Positions 10,901-25,900 of a DNA stretch of 64,000 bases are shown here, piece by piece. A model generated the notes under the pieces. That model had not been told where the DNA came from. It searched no databases and was given only the letters and a program-made list of their open reading frames with translations. Both the position numbers and the translations under genes were made by a program. Every line of letters begins with the position of its first letter. Positions within the stretch are counted from its first letter, which is position 1. This DNA is from Strongylocentrotus droebachiensis (lineage: Eukaryota > Echinodermata > Echinoidea > Camarodonta > Strongylocentrotidae): contig JAVYIG010005296.1 in NCBI GenBank assembly GCA_035222895.1, forward strand, positions 1-64,000. The letters are read 5' to 3'.

Positions 10901-13900
10901 GGCGATGTGTACCAAAGAAATCAAAACTACAAGCCGAAAGGTCAATACCCCTTCTGTGTCTACTTCCAATAGGCGTGTGGGCACAGGAGAAGATCCACGT
11001 ATAGAGCAACTTACAAGTGATTTGGAAAAAGAGGTAGGTTGATGACATGTATACCTGATTCCATATAAATTTCAGATTTTTATGCCTCCGTTACGAAGTA
11101 GCCGGAGGCATTATGTTTTTGGGTTGTCCGTCCGTCCGTCCGTCCGTCCGTCCGTCCGTACGTACGTCCGTCCGTACGTCCCGTTCTCGTGATCGCGTTA
11201 TCTGAAGAACCGATTGATGGATTCCTGCCAAACTTTGGTCATGTATGTATCTTGCAGAGCCGATGAACTGATTAGATTTTGGGGTCACGAGGTCAAAGGT
11301 CAAAGGTCACAGGGCTCATTATGTATGCAAAAACAGCTCGTGATCGCGTTATCTCAAGAACCGATTGATGGATTCCTGCCAAACTTTGGTCATGTATGTA
11401 TCTTGCAGAGCCGATGAACTGATTAGATTTTGGGGTCACAAGGTCAAAGGTCAAAGGTCGCAGGGCTCATTATGTATGCAAAAACAGCTCGTGATCGCAT
11501 TATCATTAGAACAGATTGATGGATTCCTGCCAAACTTTGGTCATGTATGTATCTTGCAGAGCCAATGAACTGAGTAGATTCTTGGGTCATGAGGTCAAAG
11601 GTCAAATGTCATGGGCTCATTATGTATGCAAAATAAGCTTGTGAACGCATTCTCATTAGAACTGACAGATGGATTACTATTTAACTCAGGACATCTTGCA
11701 GAGCCAATGAACTGAGTAGATTTTATGGTCATGAGGTCAAAGATCAAAGGGTCATATATGTATATGAGAAATTGCTTGTAATCACGATATTCTGAGAACC
11801 TGTTTATGGATTACAATGAAACTTGAATTTGAAAAATTTCTTCTGTTTTGGTTTGTAAACTTGCTCTATGACGGAGCATCATTTTCGACTGCGCGCAGTC
11901 GAAGTTCCATCTAGTCTGTTCATAATATTTGAAGGTGGTGGAAGGGGTTCATTTTGATCTTGGTTTAATTTAGAAATGATACAGGCTACAGCCCATATTG
12001 CACACTTCAAAGTTACTAAGATCTCTAACGTCTTTCACCAAAATTAGGCTGCATCCCCTGATTTTGAAATTTTGTAGACAAACAAAAAAAAAAAAAAAAA
12101 AGAAGAAGAAAAAAAAGGGGGTAGGTGCAAGACCAAACAAAATCATTATTATTTTCTTGTAGAAAACAATTTTTTCTACAAACTGATACCCAATTCATTG
12201 ATATTCTTATAAAATTTAAAGGAAATAACTAAGTTTAAAGTTGTATTAACCTAAAAAAATTACCTAAATAGGAAATCTTCGTCGATTTTGAAGCTAGTAC
12301 TGTATCGCAGGCTGTTTGTTATCCGATACCCCTACCTACCACAATGCAATTTGAAATTGCCTGTAATGGATACGAAGATCAGCAGTTGCGTTGCGAGGTA
12401 GCTCTGTTGTTGTCCTTACTTTGCGATGACTCAAACACAAACTTAGATCTAATTCTACCTGTAGATTTTGTTGGAAAATTAAGTTATAAAGTTTATTCAC
12501 GAGATTGACAAAACTTGTGATATTTTCTCTTCCAAAAATACTGCGGCCTTTATGCCGGCAAATACACTACTTGGTCTACATGTAATGTCTACAAGCAAAC
12601 TGACAACTTTGTCGTGAATAACATGAACAGCATGATCATACGAATAGGAACAGAGTAATATTTGTGATTGTGATAGTAGTTTCACATCTGTAGTAGATTT
12701 CAACAAGAAACACACCTGAAGTGAAACACACCTGAAGTGAAACACACCTGAAGTGAAACACACCTGAAGTGAAACACACCTGAAGTGAAACACACCTGAA
12801 GTGAAACACACCTGAAGTGAAACACACCTGAAGTGAAACACACCTGAAGTGACACACACCTGAAGTGACACACACCTGAAGTGACACACACCTGAAGTGA
12901 CACACACCTGAAGTGACACACACCTGAAGTGACACACACCTGAAGTGACACACACCTGAAGTGACACACACCTGAAGTGAAACACACCTGAAGTGAAACA
13001 CACCTGAAGTGACACACACCTGAAGTGACACACACCTGAAGTGACACACACCTGAAGTGAAACACACCTGAAGTGAAACACACCTGAAGTGAAACACACC
13101 TGAAGTGAAACACACCTGAAGTGAAACACACCTGAAGTGAAACACACCTGAAGTGACACACACCTGAAGTGAAACACACCTGAAGTGAAACACACCTGAA
13201 GTCCCCTAAATATAGAGCTCTTTTTCCCCTTTTCATTTCTGATTGACCCCCCCCCCCCCCCAGTAAAAAACCCTGAAATAGCCTGTAAAATAAGGTTAAG
13301 GCATTGAATTGTTTCTCCTCTCTCCCATTGAAGAAACGCAGACGAAGACATCTTGCTGATGATGCTGAAGGCCTGTATGACAAGCTTGATATGAGGAAAA
13401 AGGAGTATGCTTCAGAGACAGAGGAACTGAAACGCAAACTGGATCGAACGGCTAAAGAACTAGCGGTAATAATTCATCTACATAGTGGAGCTAATTTTTG
13501 TAATTGTTGTGTATAAAGCCTTCTTGTACACAGCTTGTATGTATGATATCAACTTAAAAAAGAACAAAAAGAACTTTTTATCTGGCATTGTGTAGGCTAC
13601 TGCTTAAGGATTATGAAGAAAATATAGGATAATGTTTAGAACCCCCCCCCCAAAAAAAAAAATGAAAAAAAAATGCACAGAACCCAATTTCGATGTGAGC
13701 ATTGCTTGCTCAGAATTTTTATATTTCTTGTTTCAAAACATGTTATTTGAAGTGTGTTAAGTTCATTCTAAATATAAATGTGCCCCAGCTGTTGAAGTTG
13801 AAAATTACTGCATTTAATTTCTTAATTTGATCTTGTACCTTATCTGGTTAAGGATTGTCAACGCAAACTTTCAGGCAAGGGTATTGTACAGCTTGGCGAA

Positions 13901-16900
13901 TTAAGGAAGACCAACATGGAACTGAAGGACTCTGAGAGCAGACTGAATGCAGCAAAATCAAAGATTGCCAGAGCTGAGAAGGAAAATTCCAAGTATGAAA
14001 GATATGTCGTTTGTAGCTGATGCCTACTCAGTACTTTTTTAAATCTAACAATTATGATCACAAAAAGTATGATAATTAAAATGGGTGTTGTTAGGCTGCC
14101 ACATTCACATTTGTTGATGCTGATGCTTGAAGAGGATCAATCACCATTTCTTGCTTTATTTATTTTTTATTTACTTGTCTTTTTCTCTCTATGTGTGGGC
14201 TATTCACAATTTTGGTGTCAAATATTACTTCTGCAAACAGATATTGCAAGTAGGAACAGAAAAAATGCAACTTTTGATAACATTTTTTCTTCGAATCATT
14301 CCTTTTATGCCCATTAACCCTTACGTTACTGGGGGGGGGGGGGGCCTGGGAGGCCCCCCCCCCCCTCTCTACATTTTTGGAGATCGGCCGCAACCGCTTG
14401 GAATTTTGAATTGTCGTTTCATGACTTTTATCCCCTAAGTCTTGCGCACATTTTAATACCATTTTCGTCAAAATCGGATATACCTGTAAGGTGTTACATA
14501 ACAATTAGTATGCGCATGTCTTTAAAAAAGTGCTATAATTGCAGATATTCATGTACAAGCAGAAATGTGAAGATATGAATTGATATCAAATTGCTTTTAT
14601 ATGTTACTCAGAGTAACTTGATGTATTCCAGAACAAAAGAATACATTAGAAATAAAACAATAGATATAATAAGAAATAAAAAACAATAAAATACATAAGA
14701 AAATGAATAGTTGAAAATCGCATCAAATTTGCATAAATTATCATTATTAATTACATCAAATAAACTATTTTGTGTTAGAAAAGAAGTTTTATATGAATAA
14801 TGAGTTTCAACATTCAAAAAGTGGAGTCTGAAAATTTTTGTAATGATTCTTGTTCCCTTAATATAGTTTCAGATTTGATATTCATGAATGCGTAATTTGC
14901 ATATTCATAATTTATGCAAATTAACCTATTCATTTCAAATATAAAAATAATGAAACCTCATGAATTTGAGATGAAGGAAACATTTATTCAATACATTTAC
15001 AAGATTCTTCACAAGTCTACGGACAAATTTGTAGAGTTTTCTGTAAAATGCATAAAATTAGCATTTTGCATAATTAATTAGGCTATAACGACAACAATTT
15101 GCATATTAGGAAAAAACTAATTATACCATCTTGTTCCTTACGTAAATATCTACAAATATGCAAATTTTTGTGTTCATCAGACATTTGACGGCCGAGATCA
15201 TAGGGGGGGCCTCCCAGGCCCCCCCCCCCCAGTCAGAGGGTGCTCAAAATAGCCCAGTACAGTGAGGTTTAAGTACTAACCTCTTTTTTTAATGGGGGGT
15301 GGGGGGGGGGGGGGGGGTTGACTTGTCCCTATGATATCAACTCTGAATTACAACAGAATAAGGGGGGAAAAGGACAATACAAATTACCGTGTTCATTGTC
15401 ATTTTTGCTAGTGATATTTCAAAAGAGGACTGAAACTGTTCCATTGTCTATCTACAGTCTCACCAATGAACTGGAGAAGACCACACGTCAGCTTTTGGAT
15501 CTTGAGAAATCTCAAGCCCAGAAAGAGGCGAGCGGCAGGACCCGTAGTACCTCAACAGGTGGCCTGGAACTAGAGAAGGATCCAGCCATCGAGGAGGAGA
15601 ACAAGCTTTTGAAGATGAGATCAAGATCAGCAGAACAAAAGGTGGGTACATTATTATTCTTTTTTATGCCTCCGTTACGAAGTAGCCGGAGGCATTATGT
15701 TTTCGGGTTGTCCGTCCGTCTGTACGTACGTACGTACGTCCCGTTCTTGTGATCGCGTTATCTGAAGAACCGATTGATGGATTCCTGCCAAACTTTGGTC
15801 ATGTATGTATCTTGCAAAGCCGATGAACTTATTAGATTTTGGGGTCACAAGGTTAAAGGTCAAAGGTCACAGGGCTCATTATGTATGCAAAAACAGCTCG
15901 TGATCGCGTTATCTCAAGAACTGATTGATGGATTCCTGCCAAAATTAGGTCATGTATGTTTCTTGCAGAGCCAATGAACTGAGTAGATTCTTGGTTCATA
16001 AGGTCAAAGGTCATGGGCTCATTATGTATGCAAAAATAGCTTGTGAACCCATTCTCATTAGAACTGACAGATGGATTACTATTTAACTCGGGACATCTTG
16101 CAGAGCCAATGAACTTAGTAGATTTTAGGGTCGTGAGGTCAAAGATCAAAGGGTCATATATGTATATGAGAAATTGCTTGTAATCACGATATTCTGAGAA
16201 CCTGTCAATGGATTACAATTGAACTTGAATTCAAAAAATTTCTTCTGTTTTGGTTTGTAAACTTGCTCTATGACGGAGGCATCATTTTCGATTGCGCGCA
16301 GTCGAATTCCATCTAGTTTAGGATTGGGGGAATTTCTGCTGTGGTCAGATTTCAAAATCAACTGGAATCGATGGTGTTATTTTCTTCATATTCAATTAAT
16401 AAAGATGATAAGGATTTCTGTTTTATTTTTTGTTTAATGTGAGAGGGAAAGTCCAAGTAACTTGGTAAAGTTGTGTCCTATATCTTACCAATTGTAATAG
16501 AAATAACATGAAGACAATTATCATCTGAAGTATCATTCTTTATATTGTATTTAATCTAAACTGTAGTACGATCACTAGCTGTTAATGCTTATCAGGTATA
16601 TTAAAATCTTTGAAATCGTCAACAATGTATGGGAAAAAATACCTTGGACTTGCCTCCAAATCAATAGAATTGATATATTTTCTTGTGATTTTTGATAATG
16701 ATCAAATCACTCCAATGTGATCTAGAAGGTAAATAATCATGAAAAATAGATGGTAATGATTGTGATGATTGTGCCGGATACATCTGTTTGGGGCTCAGCC
16801 TTCATTATTTAAAAATATATTTTAAAGATATTCTTAGTCAGTGTGTCAGTTAAAAAAGGTTTATCTCCATTGTTCTCTTTGTATGATTCTTGAGAATTGA

Positions 16901-19900
16901 GATGGGAACAAGGCTAATTTCTTTCGCTAACATTCTGTCATTCAATAATGATAATTTGTATTAGTCTTCCCAGTAGTAACAATTGCTTAAGATGCTATAC
17001 TATTCCTTGTTTGTTTGTATGTTGTGTAGGTGTTGGAGCTTCAGTATCAGTATGCCATGCAGAGTTTGAACAAAGCTCTACAGGAAAGTCAGTACATCTT
17101 TAGAATGTACGGTAACTCCCTCTTGAGCAGGTATGTAGAGCAAGCAATATTGTGTGATTTTTATTGTTCATCAGATCATGTCTCAGAAAGACGTTTTTCT
17201 TGAGAACGTTCTCCTCACCATGACACATAAAACATGAAATGGTGCAAAAGGGGTAGATTGTAATTCCTTTTTTTGATGTGGTGTGTACATATATAAGTTT
17301 TCCTGCATGGGAGTGTTTGTTGCATCTTTTAGTCTAGATTGACTAATTTCTATCCTAAAGACAAATGGTACACTAATTTTAAAGGCATCATTTAACAATG
17401 TTAAATCTGAGATGCACAGCCTTACGTGTTATCAGTGTGTGTGATATGGTGTAATATTGATCAAGAAGTGCCTCAAAAAAGTAAAAAATCTTCGAGTGAC
17501 CGGTTTTACAGTACTCTTTTATCATGTTTTCGGGTTGTCCGTCCGTACGTCCGTACGTCCCGTTTGACCGTTATCACAATATCTCAAGAACCATTTAAGA
17601 TTTAAACTTAAGACTCGGGAATAGTATTTATCACCATAGGAAGACGATCTGATTAGATTTTGGAGTACGTAGGTCAAAGGTCACAGGTCACAGAGGTCAA
17701 CTTATGAAATTCCTTGTGTTGAGTTTGTTAGCGCGATATCTCAAGAACCACTGGAGATTTAAACTTCAAACTTAGTGATAGTGTGTATCACTATAGGAAA
17801 ACAATCTGATTACATTTTGGAGCACGTAGGTCAAAGGTCAAGGGTCATAGAGGTCAACTTATGAAATTCCATACATTGAGATTGTTATCATGATATCTCA
17901 AGAACCACTGGAGATGTAAAAACTTCAAACTTAAGGATAGTATGTATCACCATAGGAAGACGATCTGATTAGATTTTGGAGCTCGTATGTCAAAGGTCAA
18001 GGGTCACAGAGGTCAACTTATGAAATTCCATACATTGAGATTGTTATCATGATATCTCAAGAACCACTGGAGATTTAAACTTCAAACTTAGTGATAGTGT
18101 GTATCACTATAGGAAAACAATCTGATTACATTTTGGAGCACGTAGGTCAAAGGTCAAGGGTCATAGAGGTCAACTTATGAAATTCCATACATTGAGATTG
18201 TTATCATGATATCTCAAGAACCACTGGAGATGTAAAAACTTCAAACTTAAGGATAGTATGTATCACCATAGGAAGACGATCTGATTAGATTTTGGAGCAC
18301 GTAGGTCAAAGGTCAAGGGTCACAGAGGTCAACTTATGAAATTCCATACATTGAGATTGTTATCATAATATCTCAAGAACCACTGGAGATTTAAACTTCA
18401 AACTTAATGATAGTGTGTATCACCATAGGAAGACAATCTGATTAGATTTTGGAGCACGTAGGTCAAAGGTCAAAGGCCACAGCGCACATTATGAATGCAA
18501 AAACAGCTTGTGATCGCGTTATCTCAAGAACCGATTGATGGATTCATGCCAAAATTAGGTCATGTTTGTTACTTGCAGAGCCAATGAACTGAGTAGATTC
18601 TTGGTTCATAAGGTCAAAGGTCAAAGGTCATGGGCCCATTATGTATGCAAAAATAGCTTGTGAACGCATTCTCATTAGAACTGACAGATGGATTACTATT
18701 TAACTCAGAACATCTTGCAGAGCCAATGAACTGAGTAGATTTTATGGTCAGGAGGTCAAAGATCAAAGGGTCATATATGTATATGAGAAATTGCTTGTAA
18801 TCACAATATTCTGAGAACCTGTCAATGGATTACCATTGAACGTGAATTCAATTTTTTTTTTCTGTTTTGGTTTGTAAAATTGCTCTATAACGGAGGCGTC
18901 ATTTTCGACTGCGCGCAGTCAAATTCCATCTAGTTTCCCAATAGACTGTAGTGTTATGAAAACCGTTAGGAGAACGCAAAATTTGGTTTTGATTTCCAAT
19001 CATAAATATCTTGATAATCAGACAGGCGATCCTTTTGTAAAAGTCATGGGGTTCCTGACTGACCTAAAGGTTTATAATTATCATTGCAGCATTAGCTAAA
19101 TCCAGGATTTTGTTTCAGAATCTGAGACAAAGTTACCGGATCCCTTTAATTGCAGGATTAATAATATCAAACAGTTTGTCTGAATACTGGAGAGACTAAA
19201 AAATTATTACTTCAAATCCATTTAATGGCAGAAACAATGCCATTTTTTCTTTTGGTTGATTATTAATGCATGCTTATAACAATGGATAACAGACCCTGCA
19301 AATTGTTTTTTTGTTGAAAACTTTTATTTATAGCTCTCATCGTGAACTCCTGCGCATGAAGTGGTCCGACTATCAGATGTACATCAAGGAGAAAACAGAT
19401 GAAGTTGCCACGTCTTACTATAGCTCCCTCAAACATCTGCATCAAGATGTTCCTCTGGCGGAGATCCCATCGCTGAAAACCCAACATATTGAGACATTCA
19501 ATCCATACAAGGTAAATATCAAGATGGAGATTTTACATCTATCCCTCATTACATTTTTTCATATGCTGGCTCAAAAATGTAGACTAATGTTCTGATAGTT
19601 ATGTTTCTTTTTTGACTGGTGTAAGGAAATGGTGCACTATTGAAAGCTATTTTAGGTCATCTGTTGGCCACTTGCACTACCTAAACATAACTATCTTGTT
19701 GATTAGTAGGCCTACATTGAGTTTTTTTGTGTGTATAAGTGTATTGCATGTAGAGTGATAGCTAGAGTATGTAAAAATGTCATTCTTTTCTTTCCTCTGG
19801 GCTACTAGCATGCTGCTTGAATCTTGCTTTTCACTACTGCCTTGTCATTTCCCTTTCATTGTTTGCATTGTGTTTATTTTGTTATTGTAATGAAGATGCA

Positions 19901-22900
19901 ATATTTTTGTTATAACTGAATAGCTGCTTTAGATACCTTTGCTGCATAAGATTTATGTGTCTGCTCCTACTAAATATGTAATCAAAACCTTTATGTCATA
20001 AAAATGCATTATTGCTCTCTTGTGTTTCCTTCCATTTGGTATTTCTATTATTTAAGCCCTTCTGATTTATCTATGTTGCATTATTGTTATTTCATTCTGG
20101 TTAGAGGAATAGTCCACCTCAAAATGTATAGAATGTTTAGTATGTTTAATGGACAATAATCTACATTATCTACATTGGCCATGCAAGCTTTCTTTTCTGA
20201 AACATATCACAAGAAATAGAGTGGGAGGGATGAGGGGGTGGGTAATTTCAGACGATTCGGATCCCAACTCGTCCCGTTTTTATTTTGACATTAATGATCC
20301 TTTCAAACTTGAAAACATCTTTTACACAAAATGTTTATGGCATAAACCAAATGTCTTCAATATGATATCCCTTTTGTTATCTCTTATCTTAATACCAAAG
20401 TAAAAGTTCAAGATTCAATGTCTGTGCAATGTCTCATAGCTTAATGTGTAATCTAATGTGTGCAGTGCTCTTGCAGTGGCCTAATGATACATATGTGCTT
20501 GCTTGCTTGTGCACTCCCTCCCTCCCCCACTCAGCAATCACCCGTAAAGGCTGGTGAGTTTGGATACATCAGTCCTGCTGTTACTGGATTAGCTGCCCCG
20601 CCCCAGGCCCTCCCAGACCCCGCCTCCATGCCTCATGTCGTTCCCCACGGAGTGATGGGTGCTGGAGAGGTGCACCCCTCCTTCCCTCTTAATGCCACTG
20701 CTGTGAACACGGGTTTGGCCCCCACCAGGTTGGTATAAGCTAGGGTGCAACATGTGAATCTTGCTGAATTTGCACTCTGATTAATGAGCATGAACTTTTG
20801 GTTGTATTAGAATGCATGAGTGAAGCATTTTCTAGTTCAAATTAAATCAATGTAGTTGGTAAACCGTACATATTTGAGCAAACACTAGTGTAGTGCTGAT
20901 GACTCTTTTGTATGAAATACAAATAAATGAATGCATGAACATTGTGATTGTTATGACTTTGGATTGTCTAGATTTAGTGCCATTTCTGAATGGCTGAGCC
21001 TGTCTGATAGGTTATAACTATCAATATATACCCCCCCCCCCCCAAAAAAAAAAAAAAATACTCAATTTACTTCAAATCTACTGGTAATGGTTGATACAAC
21101 TCAATATTACCTTGGTTTACATTCAGGATGTCAAAGTGTTTCCAAAAAGAAGTGACGTATACTGGAAAATAATTTTGCAAATTTAATCCTCATGATTATT
21201 TCATGTTATTAAAACCCAAAAGGTGATGTATGCACTCTTCAATCTACCTCACTGAATGTTTACTCAACAAATTGTCTTTGTATGGTGATGTAAAACTGTA
21301 TTTGTTTTATTTCTCTCTTGCAAAAAGTGGATCCACCAAAGCTCCTCCAGGTCTTACAGGAGCTACAGCTCAAGCTCCACCAGGACTCACTAAGGTACAA
21401 GTAAGAGGAGAAAAAAGTATAACATAAAATGATGATTATGATGATGAAGAAAAAGGAGGAAGAGGAGCTACTATATAAATATTCTCTACTAAGCTTCATA
21501 AAGTATGACTTTAAACAAATAAATGGGAGAAGACTTAATTAAAGAGATTTGGCACAGAGTAAGCAATTAGTGTTTGATTAATGACAACTTCCTTATTATT
21601 TATCAGATTTTGCTGATCTGTTGCTCTAATTTTTCAATTTGTATGTTACCAAGTTAATTACAGGTTGGACTTCTCCTTTAATCAAACTGCCCCCTTTATA
21701 TCAAATCATCAGGTGGCAGCAGGGAGTGACCTGGGCATGCCCTTCATGCAAGCCCAGACCCAGAGGGGTGCCCCTGGTAAGGTCCTCAGGAGGGTACCAC
21801 GCAAGGCCCCCAAGGCACTCCTGGCAGCAAACTTCATGTCCTCTCTCCAACATACCACCAAGGTGTATGGTAGCACTGCTGCAGCTGCCCCTCCCACTCA
21901 ACCACAGGTGGGCATGATGACTGGTGGGCGTGGCGTGGGTGTTGGTGGTGGTACACAGAGTCAAGGCAACGTTCATGATTGGTTGGATAACATGGATATA
22001 GATCAAGGTAGGTTTGGCAGATTGATAGTCATAATCCAACTAGTCATAATTCAACTTCAAACTTGAAGTTAGTGCTGATCAACTTGTGAAGTCCTGGGTA
22101 GCATCTCATGAAAGTGTTGTTACGTACAAGGTCACTGACATCCATTTAAATATGTGTTAGTAATAATATTCATGTTTCAATTGGTTGTAAGCAAACTAGA
22201 ACTTACGAAGGTTTTGTGAAATGATACCGATTCAATTCCAAATTGTAATTGTTTGGATTTAAGGATAATTACCAGGATCCATATGAAATAATCATGGACA
22301 GTTAGTGGTGAAATTGCTTTCCTAACAAATTGAATAAGTAATCAACCTCATCATTTTAAAATACGAACCCCCTTTAAATAATACAGTTCTTAAGGTAGTA
22401 TTCTGGAAGAGATTATGACCTAAGAAATACTACTTTTGTAACAAAAACAAAAAGCCTCTCTCCTTATAGCATTGGTGTCTTGTACAAGAATGCACCTGGA
22501 TCATTAGCTTTTAGTTTATACCAACTTCCCATACCTATTTCCTCTCAAAATGCATCTTTACTGAAAACACATAGTGAGTGCTCCAACATCCAACATGCAA
22601 CAACCAAAAGCAGCGCAGGGTTTTAGAGAGCCCCATGTCCCTACCCCTATGGATACCACCTCCACCCAGCAGCCAGAAGGCATGGATACACAGACTACCA
22701 ATCTACCGGACCAAGTGATGATGGCTCCTCCCATGGGTGCGGGGGGCATGACCAGACCAGCTGGTATCGGGCGGGGCAGACCTCTCTCTGCTGCTGGTAA
22801 GAAAATAGAAAGCTTCTCATTGAGTTGTGTTTAGATCAGTGAAAGAAGGGATGCCATTTATCATGCTATTACCTATGTTAGTATCTGTCATGTTTCAGTT

Positions 22901-25900
22901 TCAATTTTGTTAAGGCTTCATACTAAACAGAATGTCACCAATATGTAAAGGCAGCTTCTCATTTATCAAAACACATTGCTGATATTTTGTTTAAATCCTT
23001 ACGGGATAACAAAGGCTGGTGTCCATATTATTGACCTAATTGATATGAATATACATGTATATGGACTTTGCCAAACCAACCAGATACTGAACTGAACTGT
23101 ACAAAACTGGCACTGTTGTTGTCATGTGTTTCATTGCAGTTACTGTCACTACGTCAGGTCTTAGCTTGGTAAGGTTTACAAATTAATGTTGTAATGATAA
23201 TGTTATCTCTAGTTCTGTACATCGTTTATACATTCTCATTCTATAATGTCATCTGATTTGATGTTCCTGGTCTGTCAAGCAACGTTAATGGCTCTTTTAA
23301 ACCAAACTGCTATTTACAGATGAGAGTATGATAACTGGGAACTCCATTTGTTTAGTTTGCAATTTGATTTGGGCATATTTTTCCATTTTTGTATACAACT
23401 ATTTAAGATGAATGTTTCTTTTTAGGAATGAGCTCACAACCTCCTGCGTTTCCATCAATGAAGTCTCAGAGGGTGGCTGTTGAGGCTATGGATGTTGGTA
23501 TGAGACCAAAAGCTGGTGAGACTTTGGACTTTGCTCCCAGACTAGGTGAAATAACCACTAGCAGGACATCCTCGAGCTCCAACTCCCGCTCTGGCTCCCC
23601 GTTCTACTCCCAGCTAGCAGGAGCCATGGAGCGCCTATCCCGTCCTCCTGGGTCCAAGCAGAGTTCCCCCTTCAAGTCTGGGTCCCAGGTAGTAATAGAA
23701 CGTTTGTCAGGATCAAAGCGAGGATCTCCTGCAGGAGCTGTTGCTGAAGCCGAGAGCTTGACCAAAGATTCCACGGCCTCTAGACCACGCCCCACCAGTG
23801 CTGGGGATGCTATGTTTGCATCCCAAGCGAATACTGATGCTGCCAAAGCCAGGTCTGTAAGCCTTGGGGGAGGAGGAGGAGTGACTTTACAGTCGTCCAG
23901 TGGACCAGCCACCAACCAGGAACCAGCCCAGCAGAAACCCTCCACCAGGAACTTTCAGGCTGCTCCAAACTTCAAGGAAGCTGGATCTCATGGTGATAGC
24001 ATGGCCAATGTGCCTCGATCCAGGGCTCGTCAGCTGAGGATGCCTTATCATCGTGGAGCTGAAGAGGAGCAGGATGCAGGAGCGTCAAAAGAAGGCGGTG
24101 GTGACAAGTGGACCACTCAGGTACCTTCATCTTTGGCTTTGTTAAAAAATATGAATAATGTCCTTTGAATTTGTTATGCTTTATTTACATCCAAATGAGT
24201 AGTTGGAGGAAGAAGAGTGAATTTTAAAAGTTATTGATGCTGTCACAAGAGAATCATACCAAAAATGAACATGTAAATCCTGGCAACAGGATCTTGCTGT
24301 GCTTCTCCTGTCTGAAGCAAATATCTTCACATCTGCCATATTTATGCTTTGTTTTATATATAAGTTCATATTCTTTCTGGGGTCAATATACAAGTTTGTG
24401 TTAATCAGTATATAATATCCATTTGAGAAATTGTTTAGAAAAGTCTGTTACAGACATTTTAAAGAAATTGTTTTGATACTTTATGTCATTTTCTAGATAA
24501 GCAAGCGCAAGCGTAAAGTCCTGAATCTTGCGGAACAGCAGACGCAACTGATCAAGGAACACCGTCACCTGACCGGGTCATGTGTCACCAAATCTAGTGA
24601 ACCATCAAAGGGTCAAGGTCGACCTCAGAAGCAGGGTTCGTTGGACAAACTGGTCTCCTATCTCTCAAAGCAATTCAAACAGATGAGCAGGTCAGTCAAT
24701 TTAACAATCATTGCATATCGCATTATAGCTGTATTCTGAAAATGACGTTATCTTTATATATGTAAGTGAATGTATGTGAATCGTCTTTATAAATTGAAAT
24801 CGTGTAATAAAGACTTATCATATTAGTGATGCTTGAGCAAAATATATGCAGGTGTTTCTTTAAATACATATGCACAGTGAGCTTTCTGTAAACATTAACT
24901 AATTAATTTTCCTAGCCTAAGATTTTGATTTTTACTCCTTCAGGAAAGAGCTGACTGATTCCATTCTGCAGGTTCGTCTGGATCATAATGGAAGCCTGAG
25001 CGGTATCGCCTTGGGAACAATCATCTCTGAAGCTAGCAGCTATCTGTCTCGAGCAGAAAAGAAGAAGAATAGAAAGGTTGGTACCATTCTTGAACCCTCA
25101 TCTCATCTGGGTGTTAACAAAGGATCTCGGTGTCTAATCAGGAAGCTGGTTTAATAATGCATGACAAAATGAGGGAATGACAGTTTGTCTTGTATTATGA
25201 TCCTTTAATGACACACATACTGACACTGTTGCTTCAAATTTCATGCTATTGTTAATTTACATGGCTGTTAACATAGACATTCTGCTGCCTCTGGTTTTCT
25301 AATAGGACAAGAAATCTCTGTAAATAATATTTGTTTTTTTTTAATTTGTAAGACTGCACAGATGTGTTTGTTTCATGGGGAAATTCTTTGTAGAATGAGG
25401 TTGCAAGTTGTAATGCTTGTGTCATCAAACAATTAATATAAAACAGGAGCAAAGGGCGATTTTACTCTGGAAAGCTATGAAATAGCTGCAATAATCTCAG
25501 AAAGAATTGTTTAAAATAAGACAGGAAAATCTGCAGAATTGTCTAAAAGAATGTAATTTTCTATCTGGAAATGCTCCTAATAATGACAAAGTAAGTTTTG
25601 ACTGATTTGCGTGTATGATGTTTTCCTTGTAGGACTGTGAAATTGTAGGTATGTGTGCGGTCTGCCAGGGTGAATTATATGGTGACCCTGATGAGAGGAA
25701 GCTAGACTGTGGACATAAATTTCACTCTAAGGTATGTCTATCATCAATGTTGATCACTACAACACACACTTCATGGCAGACTCTTATTGACACATGGTCA
25801 TTTTGCCAGTCCCAGTTCTATGTACATGTATTGTATTGTTTTTGAGCTCTGTTATGACGCATTTTCTTGTAAAACTGATAATTTCCTTGATCTCATAGAG

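Noticed and set aside
12707-13203. Possible CRISPR-like array
   Set aside because: Units are head-to-tail with no spacers, in an animal intron; a minisatellite.
12497-13437. Three long - strand frames over 12497-13437 with FHFRCVSLQVC repeats
   Set aside because: They are the 16-bp minisatellite read in all three frames; open length follows from the repeat, not from coding.
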